Below are positions 39,060 through 50,344 of a stretch of 53,256 nt of DNA, piece by piece; the first letter of the stretch is position 1, and each line of letters opens with the position of its first letter. The stretch lies in the NCBI RefSeq assembly GCF_001942305.1, contig NZ_MKKE01000029.1:1-53256 (forward strand), read 5' to 3'. A program made the translations under genes and the position numbers. Under the pieces are notes generated by a model. It was not told the DNA's origin. It saw only the letters and a program-made list of their open reading frames with translations, and made no database searches. The DNA is from Saccharomonospora sp. CUA-673 (GTDB taxonomy: Bacteria; Actinomycetota; Actinomycetes; Mycobacteriales; Pseudonocardiaceae).

Positions 39060-39111
39060 GCTCCCGAGGGCCCTTTGGTCGCGTTGAACGCGACCATGGG
39101 GCCTCGGGAGC
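39060..39111. repeat. palindromic repeat R5 (short form)
   Basis: Arms 39060-39083 and 39089-39111 (GCTCCCGAGGGCCCTTTGG... against CGCGACCATGGGGCC...) with a five-base TTGAA loop and a few mismatches. It follows the metallophosphoesterase stop by 11 bases (minus strand) and probably acts as its terminator. Confidence 0.88.
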
Positions 39112-39121
39112 TTTGAACGGG

Positions 39122-39925
39122 TCAGTCTTCGGGGGTGTAGGGGAGGCGGACGACCAGGCAGGGGCCGCCTGCGAAGAGGCCGGCGTCGATGCCGAGGACG
39201 CGGCCGCCCGCGTAGAGGTAGGGCTGTTCGATGTCGACGGGGTGGATGCCCAGCTGGTCGGCGATGACGCTGTGGCCGTGCACGATGCTCTCGCCGCCGA
39301 GCGTGTCGAGCAGTTCGGCGGCGGCCTCCTCGCCGTGCGGCCCGCGGAACGCGTACCGGGTCGTCATCCGCCGCCACACGTCCCACCAGCGGGCCAGGTC
39401 GTCTCCGGCCAGCACGTCGTGCACCGTCTCGTTGATCTTCTCGATCGACGATCCCCACTCGAGGTACTCGAGGGTGTCGGAGTGCATCAGCAGGTGGTCG
39501 TCGACGTGCGCGAGCAGCGGCCGGGTGCTGAGCCATTCGACGACCTCGTCGCTGAGCCCGTCGATGTCGCCCTGCTGCCCGCCGTTGATCTCCCAGCTGC
39601 GCGCGAAGCTGCGCGGGCCGAAGTCGGAGGGCACGTCGGTGTCGCCGAAGTGGTGCACCCCGAGCAGCAGGATCTCGTGATTGCCCAGCAGCGTCTCGAC
39701 GTGGCCGCCCGCGTCGGCGGCCTGGCGTTGCAGTTCGCGCACCAACGTGATGGCGCCGATGCCGTCGGGCCCGCGGTCGACGAAATCGCCGAGGAACCAC
39801 AGCGACGACGTGCCGCCGGACCAGTTGTCGGCGTCGTCGACGAGACCGTGTTCGCGCAGCTCGTCGACCAGGTCGTCCCGGTGCCCGTGCACATCACCGA
39901 CAACGAAGGTGGATTCGGACATCAC
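39122..39925 (-). CDS. calcineurin-like metallophosphoesterase
   Basis: 267 residues. Metal-binding motifs in order: FVVGDVHGH, FLGDFVDRGPDG, LLGNHEILLL, then distal histidines in LLMHSDTLEY and IVHGHSVI. Resembles bacterial serine/threonine phosphatases and Ap4A hydrolases of the PPP group; substrate unknown. GTG 39925 or the next ATG 39922; TAAAGT lies six bases before the GTG. Confidence 0.92.
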   Translation of the reverse strand: MMSESTFVVGDVHGHRDDLVDELREHGLVDDADNWSGGTSSLWFLGDFVDRGPDGIGAITLVRELQRQAADAGGHVETLLGNHEILLLGVHHFGDTDVPSDFGPRSFARSWEINGGQQGDIDGLSDEVVEWLSTRPLLAHVDDHLLMHSDTLEYLEWGSSIEKINETVHDVLAGDDLARWWDVWRRMTTRYAFRGPHGEEAAAELLDTLGGESIVHGHSVIADQLGIHPVDIEQPYLYAGGRVLGIDAGLFAGGPCLVVRLPYTPED

Positions 39926-39964
39926 CCTTCGACTTTACGCTCCCGCCCCTGCAGCCGTGGACGG

Positions 39965-40768
39965 TCAGGCCGAACCGAACGGATCGGCCGTGCGACCCAC
40001 CAGGTCGGCGATGGAGTCGACGGTCAGGGTCGGCTTGAACGGGTAGCGGTCGGCCGAATCACGGGTCGAGATGCCGGAGAGCACCAGCACCGTCTTCAGC
40101 CCGGCCTCGATGCCGGAGTGCACGTCGGTGTCCATCCGGTCGCCGATCATGATCGTGTTCTCCGAGTGCGCGCCGAGCGAGCGCAGCGCCGAGCGCATCA
40201 TCAACGGGTTCGGCTTGCCCACGTAGTACGGCGACTTGCCGGTGGCGCGTTCGATGAGCGCGGCGATCGACCCGGTCGCCGGCAGCAGCCCCTCCCGGCT
40301 CGGGCCGGTCGGGTCCGGGTTGGTGGCGATGAACCGCGCGCCGCCCTCGATCAGGCGGATCGCGCGCGTGATGGCCGTGAAGCTGTAGGTGCGCGTCTCG
40401 CCGAGCACGACGTAGTCGGGGTCGGTCTCGGTGAGGATGTAGCCGGCCTCGTGCAGCGCCGTGGTCAGGCCCGCCTCGCCGATGACGAACGCCGACCCGC
40501 CCGGACGCTGGTCCTGCAGGAATTTCGCCGTGGCCAGCGCCGAGGTCCAGATCGCCGCCTCCGGCACGTCCAGACCGGTGTGCAGCAGCCGGGCCCGCAG
40601 GTCACGCGGGGTGTAGATCGAGTTGTTGGTCAGCACGAGGAAATCGGCCCCGGACGAGCGGAGCTCGGCGAGGAACTCGTCGGCGCCCGGCACGAGATGC
40701 TGCTCGTGCACCAGCACGCCGTCCATGTCGGTGAGGTACGTCCAGGGCGCGTTGGAGTCCGAAGTCAT
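39965..40768 (-). CDS. HAD-IIA hydrolase (NagD-like)
   Basis: 267 residues. Motif [10 protein letters not shown], motif [10 protein letters not shown], a large C2 cap, then [15 protein letters not shown] (motif III lysine) and [19 protein letters not shown] (motif IV). NagD-type enzymes dephosphorylate nucleotides or sugar phosphates. TAAGGT at 40775-40780 overlaps the modC stop and is six bases before ATG 40768, giving a leaderless start independent of the mod operon. Confidence 0.93.
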   Translation of the reverse strand: MTSDSNAPWTYLTDMDGVLVHEQHLVPGADEFLAELRSSGADFLVLTNNSIYTPRDLRARLLHTGLDVPEAAIWTSALATAKFLQDQRPGGSAFVIGEAGLTTALHEAGYILTETDPDYVVLGETRTYSFTAITRAIRLIEGGARFIATNPDPTGPSREGLLPATGSIAALIERATGKSPYYVGKPNPLMMRSALRSLGAHSENTIMIGDRMDTDVHSGIEAGLKTVLVLSGISTRDSADRYPFKPTLTVDSIADLVGRTADPFGSA

Positions 40769-40777
40769 GCGCCTACC

Positions 40778-41993
40778 TTAGGTCTCCGCGGCGGGTGGCG
40801 GTGAGTCCGCGACCGGATGGATCGTGACCGCGGCGGCCTTGACCTCCAGCCGGACCGCCGTGCCCGGTTCGAGACCCAGTTCGGCGACGGAGGCGGGCGT
40901 CAGGTCGGCCGCCACGCCCGCCATCGCCCCGGTGCCACCCTCGGCGCGCAGCCGCACGACCGCCCCGTGGGGTTCGAGCGCGCCGACGCGCACGTCGACG
41001 ACGTTGCGGGGACTGCCGGTGTGCGGCGTGCCGGCCGGATGCACCGCGACGGCGCCCGGCGAGAACACGGCGACGGCGGGCCGCCCCACCTCGCAGTCGG
41101 TCGCCGGCACCCCGGCCACCACCGTCCCGTCCGGTGTGCGCAGCCCGCCCGCCTCGGCGGTGCCGGCGACGAGGTTCAGACCGGCGATCCGCGCGGTGAA
41201 CGCCGTCCGCGGCGCCGACAGGACCTCCTTCACCGGGCCCCGTTCGACGATGCGGCCCGCCGACAGGACGACGACGTCGTCGGCCAGCGCGAGCGCGTCG
41301 AGCGGATCGTGCGTCACCAGCACCGCCGACCGCGCACCACCGTCGGGACCGGCTCGCGGACCGTCTTCGGGCCCGGCGGTGCGGAGCACCCGCCGCAGCA
41401 GGCCGCGGATCGCGGGCGCGGAGTCGACGTCGAGCGCCGACAGCGGCTCGTCGAGCAACAGCAACCGCGGCCGCCCCGCCAGCACGGGCGATCGCGACCC
41501 GCTGCGCCTGGCCGCCGGACAGCTGCGCGGGACGGCGGTCCTCGAACTCGGCCGCGTCCACCTCCCTCAACCACTCGCGCGCGTGCGCGTGCGCGCGTGC
41601 GCGAGTAAGGGAGGTATCCCCCTGTGCCCGCCCCTGTGCCCGAGGCCCGAACGCGACGTTCTCCAGCACCGACAGGTGCGGGAACAGCAGCGGGTCCTGG
41701 GCGAGCAGGCCGACCCCGCGGTCGTGGGCGGGCACGTGCGTCGTCGGCACCCGGTTGAGCGTCCGGCCCCGCAGCGTGATCGCCCCGCGGTCGGGTGCGA
41801 TCAGCCCGGCCAGGCAGCCCAGCAACGTCGACTTGCCGGAACCGTTCGGTCCGAGAACGGCCAGCACCCTGCCGTCGGGCACGGCGAAAGCCACGTCGAG
41901 CGCGAACCGGCCGCGGTTCACGGCGACGTCGACGTCGAGCCCGCCCGATCCGGCAGGCGGTTGCGGTGTCGGTCCGGTCGTCTGTTCGGTCAT
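40778..41993 (-). CDS. modC: molybdate ABC transporter ATP-binding protein, frameshifted
   Basis: About 405 residues after restoring two bases near 41483. Walker A GPNGSGKSTLLG near residue 50, ABC signature QLSGGQAQRVAIAR, Walker B LLLLDEPLSALD and H-loop VLVTHDPLDAL. The C-terminal third has a TOBE/Mop-like molybdate-binding region (LEPHGAVVRLRAEGG). Start ATG 41993 overlaps the modB stop. An alternating purine-pyrimidine tract (41576-41602) encodes the RARAHAHAR stretch between Q-loop and signature. It powers molybdate uptake with ModA and ModB. Confidence 0.9.
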
Positions 41994-42829
41994 CGGTCGA
42001 ACGCCTTCGGCCGGGCCACCGCGATCACGAGCACGGCGACGACGATCAACAGCAACGACAGCGCGACGGCGCTGTCGATGTCGGCCTCGGACTGGGCGTA
42101 CACCTCCAGCGGCAGCGTCCGCGTGACGCCTTCCAGGCTGCCGGCGAACGTGATCGTCGCGCCGAACTCGCCGAGCGCGCGGGCGAAGCTCAGCACCGCG
42201 CCCGAGCCGAGCGCGGGCAGCAGCAACGGCACGGTGACGCGCCGGAACACGGTCCACGGGCGGGCGCCGAGGGTCGCGGCCACGAGCTCGTAGCGCTGAC
42301 CGCCCGAGCGCAGCGCGCCCTCGAGGCTGACGACGAGGAACGGCATCGCGACGAACGTCTGCGCGATCACCACGGCCGTCGTCGTGAACGACACCCGCAC
42401 CCCGGCGACGACATCCAGCAGGTAGCCGAGGAATCCGTTGCGTCCCAACAGGAACAGCAGCGCGAGTCCACCCACGACCGGCGGCAGCACCAGCGGTAGC
42501 AGCACCACGGCGCGCACGAGCCGCACCCCGCGGGTGCGCGCCCGCGCGAGCACGACGGCCAGCGGCACGCCCAGCACCACGCACAACACGGTCGAGACAC
42601 AGGCGGTCAGCAACGACAGGCGCAGCGCGTTGAGCGCCGCGTCCGACGTCAGGAGTTCGGGCAGCCGGGCGTAGTCCGTGCGTGCGAGCAGTCCGACCAC
42701 GGGAAGCACGACGAGCGCCAGCGCCAGACCCGCCGGGATCCACAGCACCCACGGCAACGCGGGATTGCCCGCCCGACCACGCAGGCCCGCCCGACCACGT
42801 GGCCGGGCCGCGACGTCACGGCGTGCCAA
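41990..42829 (-). CDS. modB: molybdate ABC transporter permease
   Basis: 279 residues, about six membrane helices after a basic N terminus; the EAA loop is LRSGGQRYELVAATLGARPW, and FARALGEFGATITFAG is a ModB/CysT-type signature. TTG start at 42829 overlaps the 3' end of modA; a shorter start is possible. Couples ModA delivery to ModC ATP hydrolysis. Confidence 0.93.
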   Translation of the reverse strand: MARRDVAARPRGRAGLRGRAGNPALPWVLWIPAGLALALVVLPVVGLLARTDYARLPELLTSDAALNALRLSLLTACVSTVLCVVLGVPLAVVLARARTRGVRLVRAVVLLPLVLPPVVGGLALLFLLGRNGFLGYLLDVVAGVRVSFTTTAVVIAQTFVAMPFLVVSLEGALRSGGQRYELVAATLGARPWTVFRRVTVPLLLPALGSGAVLSFARALGEFGATITFAGSLEGVTRTLPLEVYAQSEADIDSAVALSLLLIVVAVLVIAVARPKAFDR

Positions 42830-43604
42830 AACCGGCCTTCTCCAGCGCGGCGCGGCCCTGCTCGCCGAGCACCAGGTCGCGGAACTCGGTCGCCAGCTCG
42901 GGTTCGTCGGCGTAGGCCGAGACCGCGATCGGGTAGCGGTTCACCGCCTCGTCGGCCCCGGGGATCGGGACCTCCTCGACCGCGTCGCCCGCCGAACGCA
43001 CGTCGGTGGCGTACACGAGGCCCGCGTCGGCCTCGCCGGTGACGACCTTGGCCAGCACGTCCTTGACGTCCTGTTCCTCGCTGGCCGGGCTCAACGACGT
43101 CCCGGACGCACGCGCGAGCGTCTCGGTCGCGTTGCCGCACGGCACCTGCGGCTGGCACACGACGAGCGTGACGTCGGGGCCCGCGAGGTCGGCGAAGCCG
43201 TCGATGTCCCGCGGGTTGCCGGCCGGTACGGCGATCGTGAGCCGATTCGTGGCGAACGTGCGGGCCGGGCCGTCCATGTCGTCGGCGACGTCGGCCATCG
43301 TGTCGGCATCGGCCGAGGCGAACACGTCGGCGGGGGCGCCCTCGGCGATCTGCCGGGCCAGCGCCGAGGAACCCGCGAGGTTGAGGCGCACGTCGACGTC
43401 CGGGTGCTCGCGTTCGAAGGTGTCCTTCAGCTCGCCGAACGACTCGGTCAGCGAGGCCGCGGCGAACACGTTCAGCGTCGTCCGGTCGGTCCCGCCCGGC
43501 GAGCACCCGCCCACGGCCATCAGGATCAGCGCGGCACCGGCCGCCGCTCCGCGCCGGGCCCACCGCTTCATCCCGAGGCTGTTCATCTGGAAGCTGCTGG
43601 TCAT
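42816..43604 (-). CDS. modA: molybdate-binding lipoprotein
   Basis: 262 residues with a lipoprotein signal (AALILMAVGGCSPG). Periplasmic-binding-protein fold: LNVFAAASLTESFGELKD, LNLAGSSALARQIAEGAPAD and FASADADTMAD are ModA signatures, with the serines that bind the oxyanion. The ATG overlaps the stop of the upstream regulator gene (ATGA), and its 3' end overlaps modB; the whole set is one operon. Confidence 0.95.
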   Translation of the reverse strand: MTSSFQMNSLGMKRWARRGAAAGAALILMAVGGCSPGGTDRTTLNVFAAASLTESFGELKDTFEREHPDVDVRLNLAGSSALARQIAEGAPADVFASADADTMADVADDMDGPARTFATNRLTIAVPAGNPRDIDGFADLAGPDVTLVVCQPQVPCGNATETLARASGTSLSPASEEQDVKDVLAKVVTGEADAGLVYATDVRSAGDAVEEVPIPGADEAVNRYPIAVSAYADEPELATEFRDLVLGEQGRAALEKAGFGTP

Positions 43605-44032
43605 CGAGTGGCTCCGGGGGTCTCGACGATCACCTGCGTCGCCTTGACGACGGCCACGGCGAGCGCACCCGGCCGCAGGCCCAGTTCCTCGACCGCCTCG
43701 GTGCTCATCAGCGACACCACGCGGTGGGGGCCGCACTGCACCTCGACCTGCGCCATCACCGTGTCGGCCACGACGTTCGTCACGAGCCCGACGAAGCGGT
43801 TGCGCGCCGACCTACCCACCGCGGTCGGATCAGCCGACTCGGCGGTGCGTTCCTGCTGGGACGAGGCCACCGCCTGTCTGCGCGCGAACGCGGCGAGCTC
43901 GGCACCGTCGACGACCTTGCGGCCCGCCGAGTCCTCCCCCGAGTTCAACTGGCCGGAACGGACCCAGCGGCGGATCGTGTCGTCACTGACGCCCATCAAC
44001 CGGGCGGCCTCCGAGAACCGAAACTGCGGCAT
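43601..44032 (-). CDS. helix-turn-helix/molbindin (TOBE) regulator
   Basis: 143 residues. An excisionase-like helix-turn-helix (FRFSEAARLMGVSDDTIRRWV, residues 4-24) is joined to a Mop/TOBE domain (SARNRFVGLVTNVVADTVMAQV..., residues about 75-140) that binds molybdate. The layout suggests a molybdate-sensing regulator with one Mop domain. First gene of the modABC operon and divergent from moaA across about 100 bases, so it could control both uptake and cofactor synthesis. Confidence 0.88.
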   Translation of the reverse strand: MPQFRFSEAARLMGVSDDTIRRWVRSGQLNSGEDSAGRKVVDGAELAAFARRQAVASSQQERTAESADPTAVGRSARNRFVGLVTNVVADTVMAQVEVQCGPHRVVSLMSTEAVEELGLRPGALAVAVVKATQVIVETPGATR

Positions 44033-44135
44033 GAATCGCACGCTAACTCCGCATCTGCGAAAAGACCAGATTGCGCTGCCGATTCGTTGCCGTCGTGATC
44101 TCACGTCCTGTCGGGGGTCGTGACTAGGCTGGACG

Positions 44136-45269
44136 ATGATGGCGATCGAGCGCACGGAACAGGCGGGACCAACGGAGGCCACCGCACGTCCGGACACGGA
44201 TCCGGCCCCGGCGGTGAGCCTCGGCATGCCGAGCGTGCCGGGAGCGCGTTCGGCGAGCACTCGGCCACGGCCCGACAGCCCGGCGCTGATCGACACGTTC
44301 GGCCGGGTCGCCACCGATCTGCGCGTGTCCCTGACCGACAAGTGCAATCTGCGCTGCAACTACTGCATGCCCGCCGAGGGCCTCGACTGGATGCCCGACA
44401 CCGCGGTGCTGAGCGACGACGAGCTCGTGCGCCTCATGGACATCGCGGTGCGCCTGCTCGGCGTCACCGACATCCGACTCACCGGCGGCGAGCCGCTGCT
44501 GCGCCCCGGGCTCGAGGACCTCGTCGCCCGCATCACGGCGCTCGAACCGCGGCCGCGACTGTCGATGACGACCAACGGCATCGGCTTCGCCAAGCGCGCC
44601 CGGGCCTTCGCCGAAGCGGGCCTCGACCGCATCAACGTCTCCCTCGACTCGGTCGACCGCGAGACGTTCGAGCTCATCACCCGCCGCGACCGGCTGCGGC
44701 ACGTCCTCGACGCCCTCGCCGCGGCCCGTGAGGCGGGGCTCGAGCCCGTGAAGATCAACGCGGTGCTGCTGCGCGAGGTCAACGAGCACCAGGCGACCGA
44801 CCTGCTCCGGTTCGCCCTCGAGCACGGCTACCACCTGCGGTTCATCGAGCAGATGCCACTGGACGCCCAGCACGGCTGGGACCGCTCCACCATGATCACC
44901 GCGGGCGAGATCTTCGACCTGCTGTCGACGGAGTTCACGCTGACGCCGAGCCCCGCCGAGCGTGGCGGCGCGCCCGCCGAACGCTGGCTGGTCGACGGCG
45001 GCCCCGGCGAGGTCGGCATCATCCCGTCGGTCACCAGGCCGTTCTGCTCGGCGTGCGAGCGCACCCGGCTCACCGCCGACGGTGCGGTGCGCTCGTGCCT
45101 GTTCAGCTCCGACGAGACGGACCTGCGCATGCTGCTGCGCGGCGGGGCGAGCGACGAGGACATCGCCGGCACCTGGCGCGCCACGATGTGGGGCAAACTG
45201 GCCGGACACGAGATCAACGAGGCCGGTTTCGCACAGCCGCTCCGGCCGATGAGCTCCATCGGAGGCTGA
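44136..45269 (+). CDS. moaA: GTP 3',8-cyclase
   Basis: 377 residues. Radical SAM cluster motif CNLRCNYCMP near residue 70, TGGEPLLRPG, and the second cluster in CSACERTRLTADG ... SCLF. The C terminus ends in the conserved GG. The first 50 residues are a disordered extension. It begins molybdopterin synthesis from GTP. TAGGCT (44125-44130) lies five to eight bases before the tandem ATGs, a leaderless pattern. moaD follows after four bases. Confidence 0.96.
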   Translation: MMAIERTEQAGPTEATARPDTDPAPAVSLGMPSVPGARSASTRPRPDSPALIDTFGRVATDLRVSLTDKCNLRCNYCMPAEGLDWMPDTAVLSDDELVRLMDIAVRLLGVTDIRLTGGEPLLRPGLEDLVARITALEPRPRLSMTTNGIGFAKRARAFAEAGLDRINVSLDSVDRETFELITRRDRLRHVLDALAAAREAGLEPVKINAVLLREVNEHQATDLLRFALEHGYHLRFIEQMPLDAQHGWDRSTMITAGEIFDLLSTEFTLTPSPAERGGAPAERWLVDGGPGEVGIIPSVTRPFCSACERTRLTADGAVRSCLFSSDETDLRMLLRGGASDEDIAGTWRATMWGKLAGHEINEAGFAQPLRPMSSIGG

Positions 45270-45273
45270 CGCG

Positions 45274-45540
45274 GTGCCTGTGGCAGCGACGACGGTGCGC
45301 GTGCGCTACTTCGCCTCCGCGCGCGCCGCCAGCGGCGTCGAGGCGGAGACCCTGGAACTGCCGGAGGGCGCCACGGTGGCCGACGCGGTCGCCGCGCTGC
45401 GCACCCGTCATCCCGGCGGACTGCCGCGCATCCTGGACGCCGCGAGCTTCCTCGTCGACGGTGTCGCCGTGCGGCACCGGGACCGGACCCTGCCCGCCGA
45501 CGCGGAACTGGACGTCCTGCCGCCGTTCGCCGGCGGCTGA
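45274..45540 (+). CDS. moaD: molybdopterin synthase small subunit
   Basis: 88 residues with ubiquitin-like fold, VRVRYFASARAASGVEAETL at the start and the essential C-terminal LPPFAGG whose last glycine carries the thiocarboxylate. GTG start four bases after moaA. It donates sulfur to precursor Z within MoaD-MoaE; MoaE is encoded by the convergent fusion gene at 46998-47947. Confidence 0.95.
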   Translation: MPVAATTVRVRYFASARAASGVEAETLELPEGATVADAVAALRTRHPGGLPRILDAASFLVDGVAVRHRDRTLPADAELDVLPPFAGG

Positions 45541-46797
<1,257 letters not shown>

Positions 46798-46831
46798 TCT
46801 GACGCCGACGGCGTATCCGCGAGGCGCGGAT

Positions 46832-46859
46832 GCCGGCCGGGTGCTCGCACCCGGCCGGC
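46832..46859. terminator. terminator hairpin 1 after rpf
   Basis: GCCGGCCGGGTGC / GCACCCGGCCGGC, a 13-bp perfect stem with a two-base apex, 35 bases after the rpf stop. Confidence 0.85.
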
Positions 46860-46861
46860 AC

Positions 46862-46900
46862 GTAGGGCCCCACCGTGTCCCCCGGACGGTGGGGCCCTAC
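46862..46900. terminator. terminator hairpin 2 between rpf and moaB-moaE
   Basis: GTAGGGCCCCACCGT / ACGGTGGGGCCCTAC, a 15-bp perfect stem, two bases after hairpin 1. It can serve both convergent transcripts. Confidence 0.88.
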
Positions 46901-46997
46901 GCCTGTTTCAGACCTTAATGAGCACCGGTCCCGGTGCGAACGTCAGTGGGCGCACTCCCTCGGACGGATGACCCGGCCGCACCGATCGGCCCAGCGA

Positions 46998-47947
46998 CTA
47001 GGGGCTGTTGACCCACTCGTCGGAGCCGTCGCCGAACCACTGGTGCTTCCACACCGGCAACCTGGCCTTGACCTCGTCGACCAGATCCGAGCACGTCGAG
47101 AACGCCTCGCCCCGGTGCTCGGCCGCCACCGCCACCGCCAGGGCCACGTCCCCGATCTCCAGGCGCCGATGCGGTGGCTGACCGCCACGGCCCGCACGCC
47201 GCTGCGGCGTTTCGCCACGTCCGCGACCACCTCCGCTAGCACCGTGCCCGCCGTCGGGTGTCCCTCGTAGTACAGGGACGTCACGGTCCTGCCGCCGTCG
47301 TGGTCGCGCACCACGCCGCCGAACGTCACGACGGCGCCGGCCGCGTCGTCGCCGACCAGCTCGGCGTGCTCGTCGACCGACAGCTGCTCCTCGGTGACGT
47401 CGGCCCGCAGGATCCGCACCCGCGGTCCCCCGGCCGCGGCTCCGCTCCCGGCCTCTGTTCCCGTTTCGGCGCGCACGTGGTCCCCTCCTCCGATCTGTTC
47501 GACGGCATGGTCGAGCACCTGCTCGAGCACGCCGAGTCCGTCCCGCACCCCGCCGGTCGAGCCCGGCAGGTTGACCACGAGCGTCCGGCCGGCCACGCCG
47601 GCGACGCCGCGGGAGAGCATCGCGGTCGGCACGACGTCGGACCCCGCCGCGCGGACGGCGTCCGCCAGCCCGGGGATCTCGCGGTCGAGCACACCGCGGG
47701 TCGCCTCGGGTGTGCGATCGGTGGGCGAGATGCCGGTGCCGCCGGTCGTGACGATCACGTCGACCTCGTCCGCCAGGCAGTCGCGCAGCGCCCCGGCCAC
47801 CGGTTCTCCGTCGCCGACAACGAGCGGCGCAGGAGCGTCGTAACCCCGTTCGGCCAGCCACGACACGATTACCGGGCCGGTCCGGTCCTCGTACACGCCC
47901 GTCGATGCCCGGTTGGAGGCGACGACGACCCGCGCCGCGCGGCTCAT
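46998..47947 (-). CDS. MoaB/Mog-MoaE fusion protein, one frameshift in the MoaE part
   Basis: 316 residues after restoring one base near 47166. Residues 1-165 are a MoaB/MogA domain ([18 protein letters not shown] is the MPT-binding motif). Residues 180-316 are MoaE, the large subunit of molybdopterin synthase ([18 protein letters not shown], [31 protein letters not shown]). One chain thus carries MPT adenylylation and MPT synthase functions. ATG overlaps the moaC stop (ATGA). In mycobacteria mog and moaE are adjacent separate genes at this place. Confidence 0.88.
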
Positions 47948-48456
47948 CGCCCGGCCCCCGGTTCCGGCGAACCGGCCTCGGTCCCGCCGGGACGGCGCCA
48001 GGATCCGGTCTTGCCGCCGTCCTTGGTCTCGAGGCGGACGCCGTCGAGCGTCGCGGCCGGGTCGACCGCCTTGATCATGTCGTGCAGGGCGAGCCCGGCG
48101 ACGGTGACGGCCGTCAGGGCCTCCATCTCGACGCCGGTCCGATCGCTCGTGCGCGCCAGGCCCTCGATGCGTACGGCCGCGTCCTCGAGTTCGAAGCTCA
48201 CGTCGACCTTCGTCAACGCGATCTGGTGGCACAGCGGGATGAGCTCGGAGGTCTTCTTCGCCCCCATCACGCCGGCGATGCGGGCCGTGGTCAACGCATC
48301 GCCCTTCGGCAGGCCGCCGCTGGAGATCAGGCCCACGACCTCGGCCGTCGTACGCAGGCGCCCGCTCGCGACGGCGGTGCGGGCGGAGACGTCCTTGGCG
48401 GAGACGTCGACCATCCGGGCGCGCCCGGCGTCGTCGACGTGGCTGAGTTCACTCAC
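47944..48456 (-). CDS. moaC: cyclic pyranopterin monophosphate synthase
   Basis: 170 residues: [55 protein letters not shown] and [12 protein letters not shown] with KDGGKTGSW at the C terminus, all MoaC hallmarks including catalytic Lys and Asp. Acts after MoaA. TAGCCT (48464-48469) is seven bases before GTG 48456, so it has a leaderless start of its own just behind the malic enzyme gene, followed by the coupled MoaB-MoaE fusion. Confidence 0.96.
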   Translation of the reverse strand: MSELSHVDDAGRARMVDVSAKDVSARTAVASGRLRTTAEVVGLISSGGLPKGDALTTARIAGVMGAKKTSELIPLCHQIALTKVDVSFELEDAAVRIEGLARTSDRTGVEMEALTAVTVAGLALHDMIKAVDPAATLDGVRLETKDGGKTGSWRRPGGTEAGSPEPGAGR

Positions 48457-48471
48457 ACCCGAAAGGCTAGC

Positions 48472-49860
<1,389 letters not shown>

Positions 49861-49993
49861 GGCACTAACCCCCGTGAGGTCGCAACGGCAATCGACTACG
49901 CGACAACACTAGTCGCGTGGCCGTCGCCACCGACCCCCGACGGGGTGACTCGCCGGTAACTTCGCCCTGGTCAGGACCGGGACGGGCCGGGGG

Positions 49994-50203
49994 TCAGGGC
50001 CGCCGGTTGATCTCGGTCTGCGGGTGCTCGTAGGGCACGGCCTCGAGCGGGAAGGAGAGCTCGCCGTACGGGGACAGCGCGCCCTGGCGGTCAGCGGCCA
50101 GTTCGGTCACGGGGTGGTCGACATCGGGCCACTCCGGGTCGATCCGATGGTTGTTCTGCTCGCTGGCCTTGGCCACGTCGTCCTCCATCCATCCGCCGAA
50201 CAC
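49994..50203 (-). CDS. small acidic protein of unknown function
   Basis: 69 residues from GTG 50203, with GGAGG five bases upstream. The sequence (KASEQNNHRIDPEWPDVDHP, then GALSPYGELSFPLEAVPYEH) is hydrophilic with no membrane segment or known domain. A small gene occupies the same place, divergent from the helicase-associated gene, in mycobacteria, which supports it being real. Confidence 0.7.
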   Translation of the reverse strand: MFGGWMEDDVAKASEQNNHRIDPEWPDVDHPVTELAADRQGALSPYGELSFPLEAVPYEHPQTEINRRP

Positions 50204-50344
50204 CGGCGCCTCCGGCGATTCCAGCCGTTCCGATGTCCGTTTTGACTCGCCTACAGTGTGCCATCCGGCCGGCCGCGCTCGGCCGGAGGTGAATGAGCGT
50301 CACAGCGTGCGAGTCCGCCGACGCCTGCGGATATCCTGGTCACG

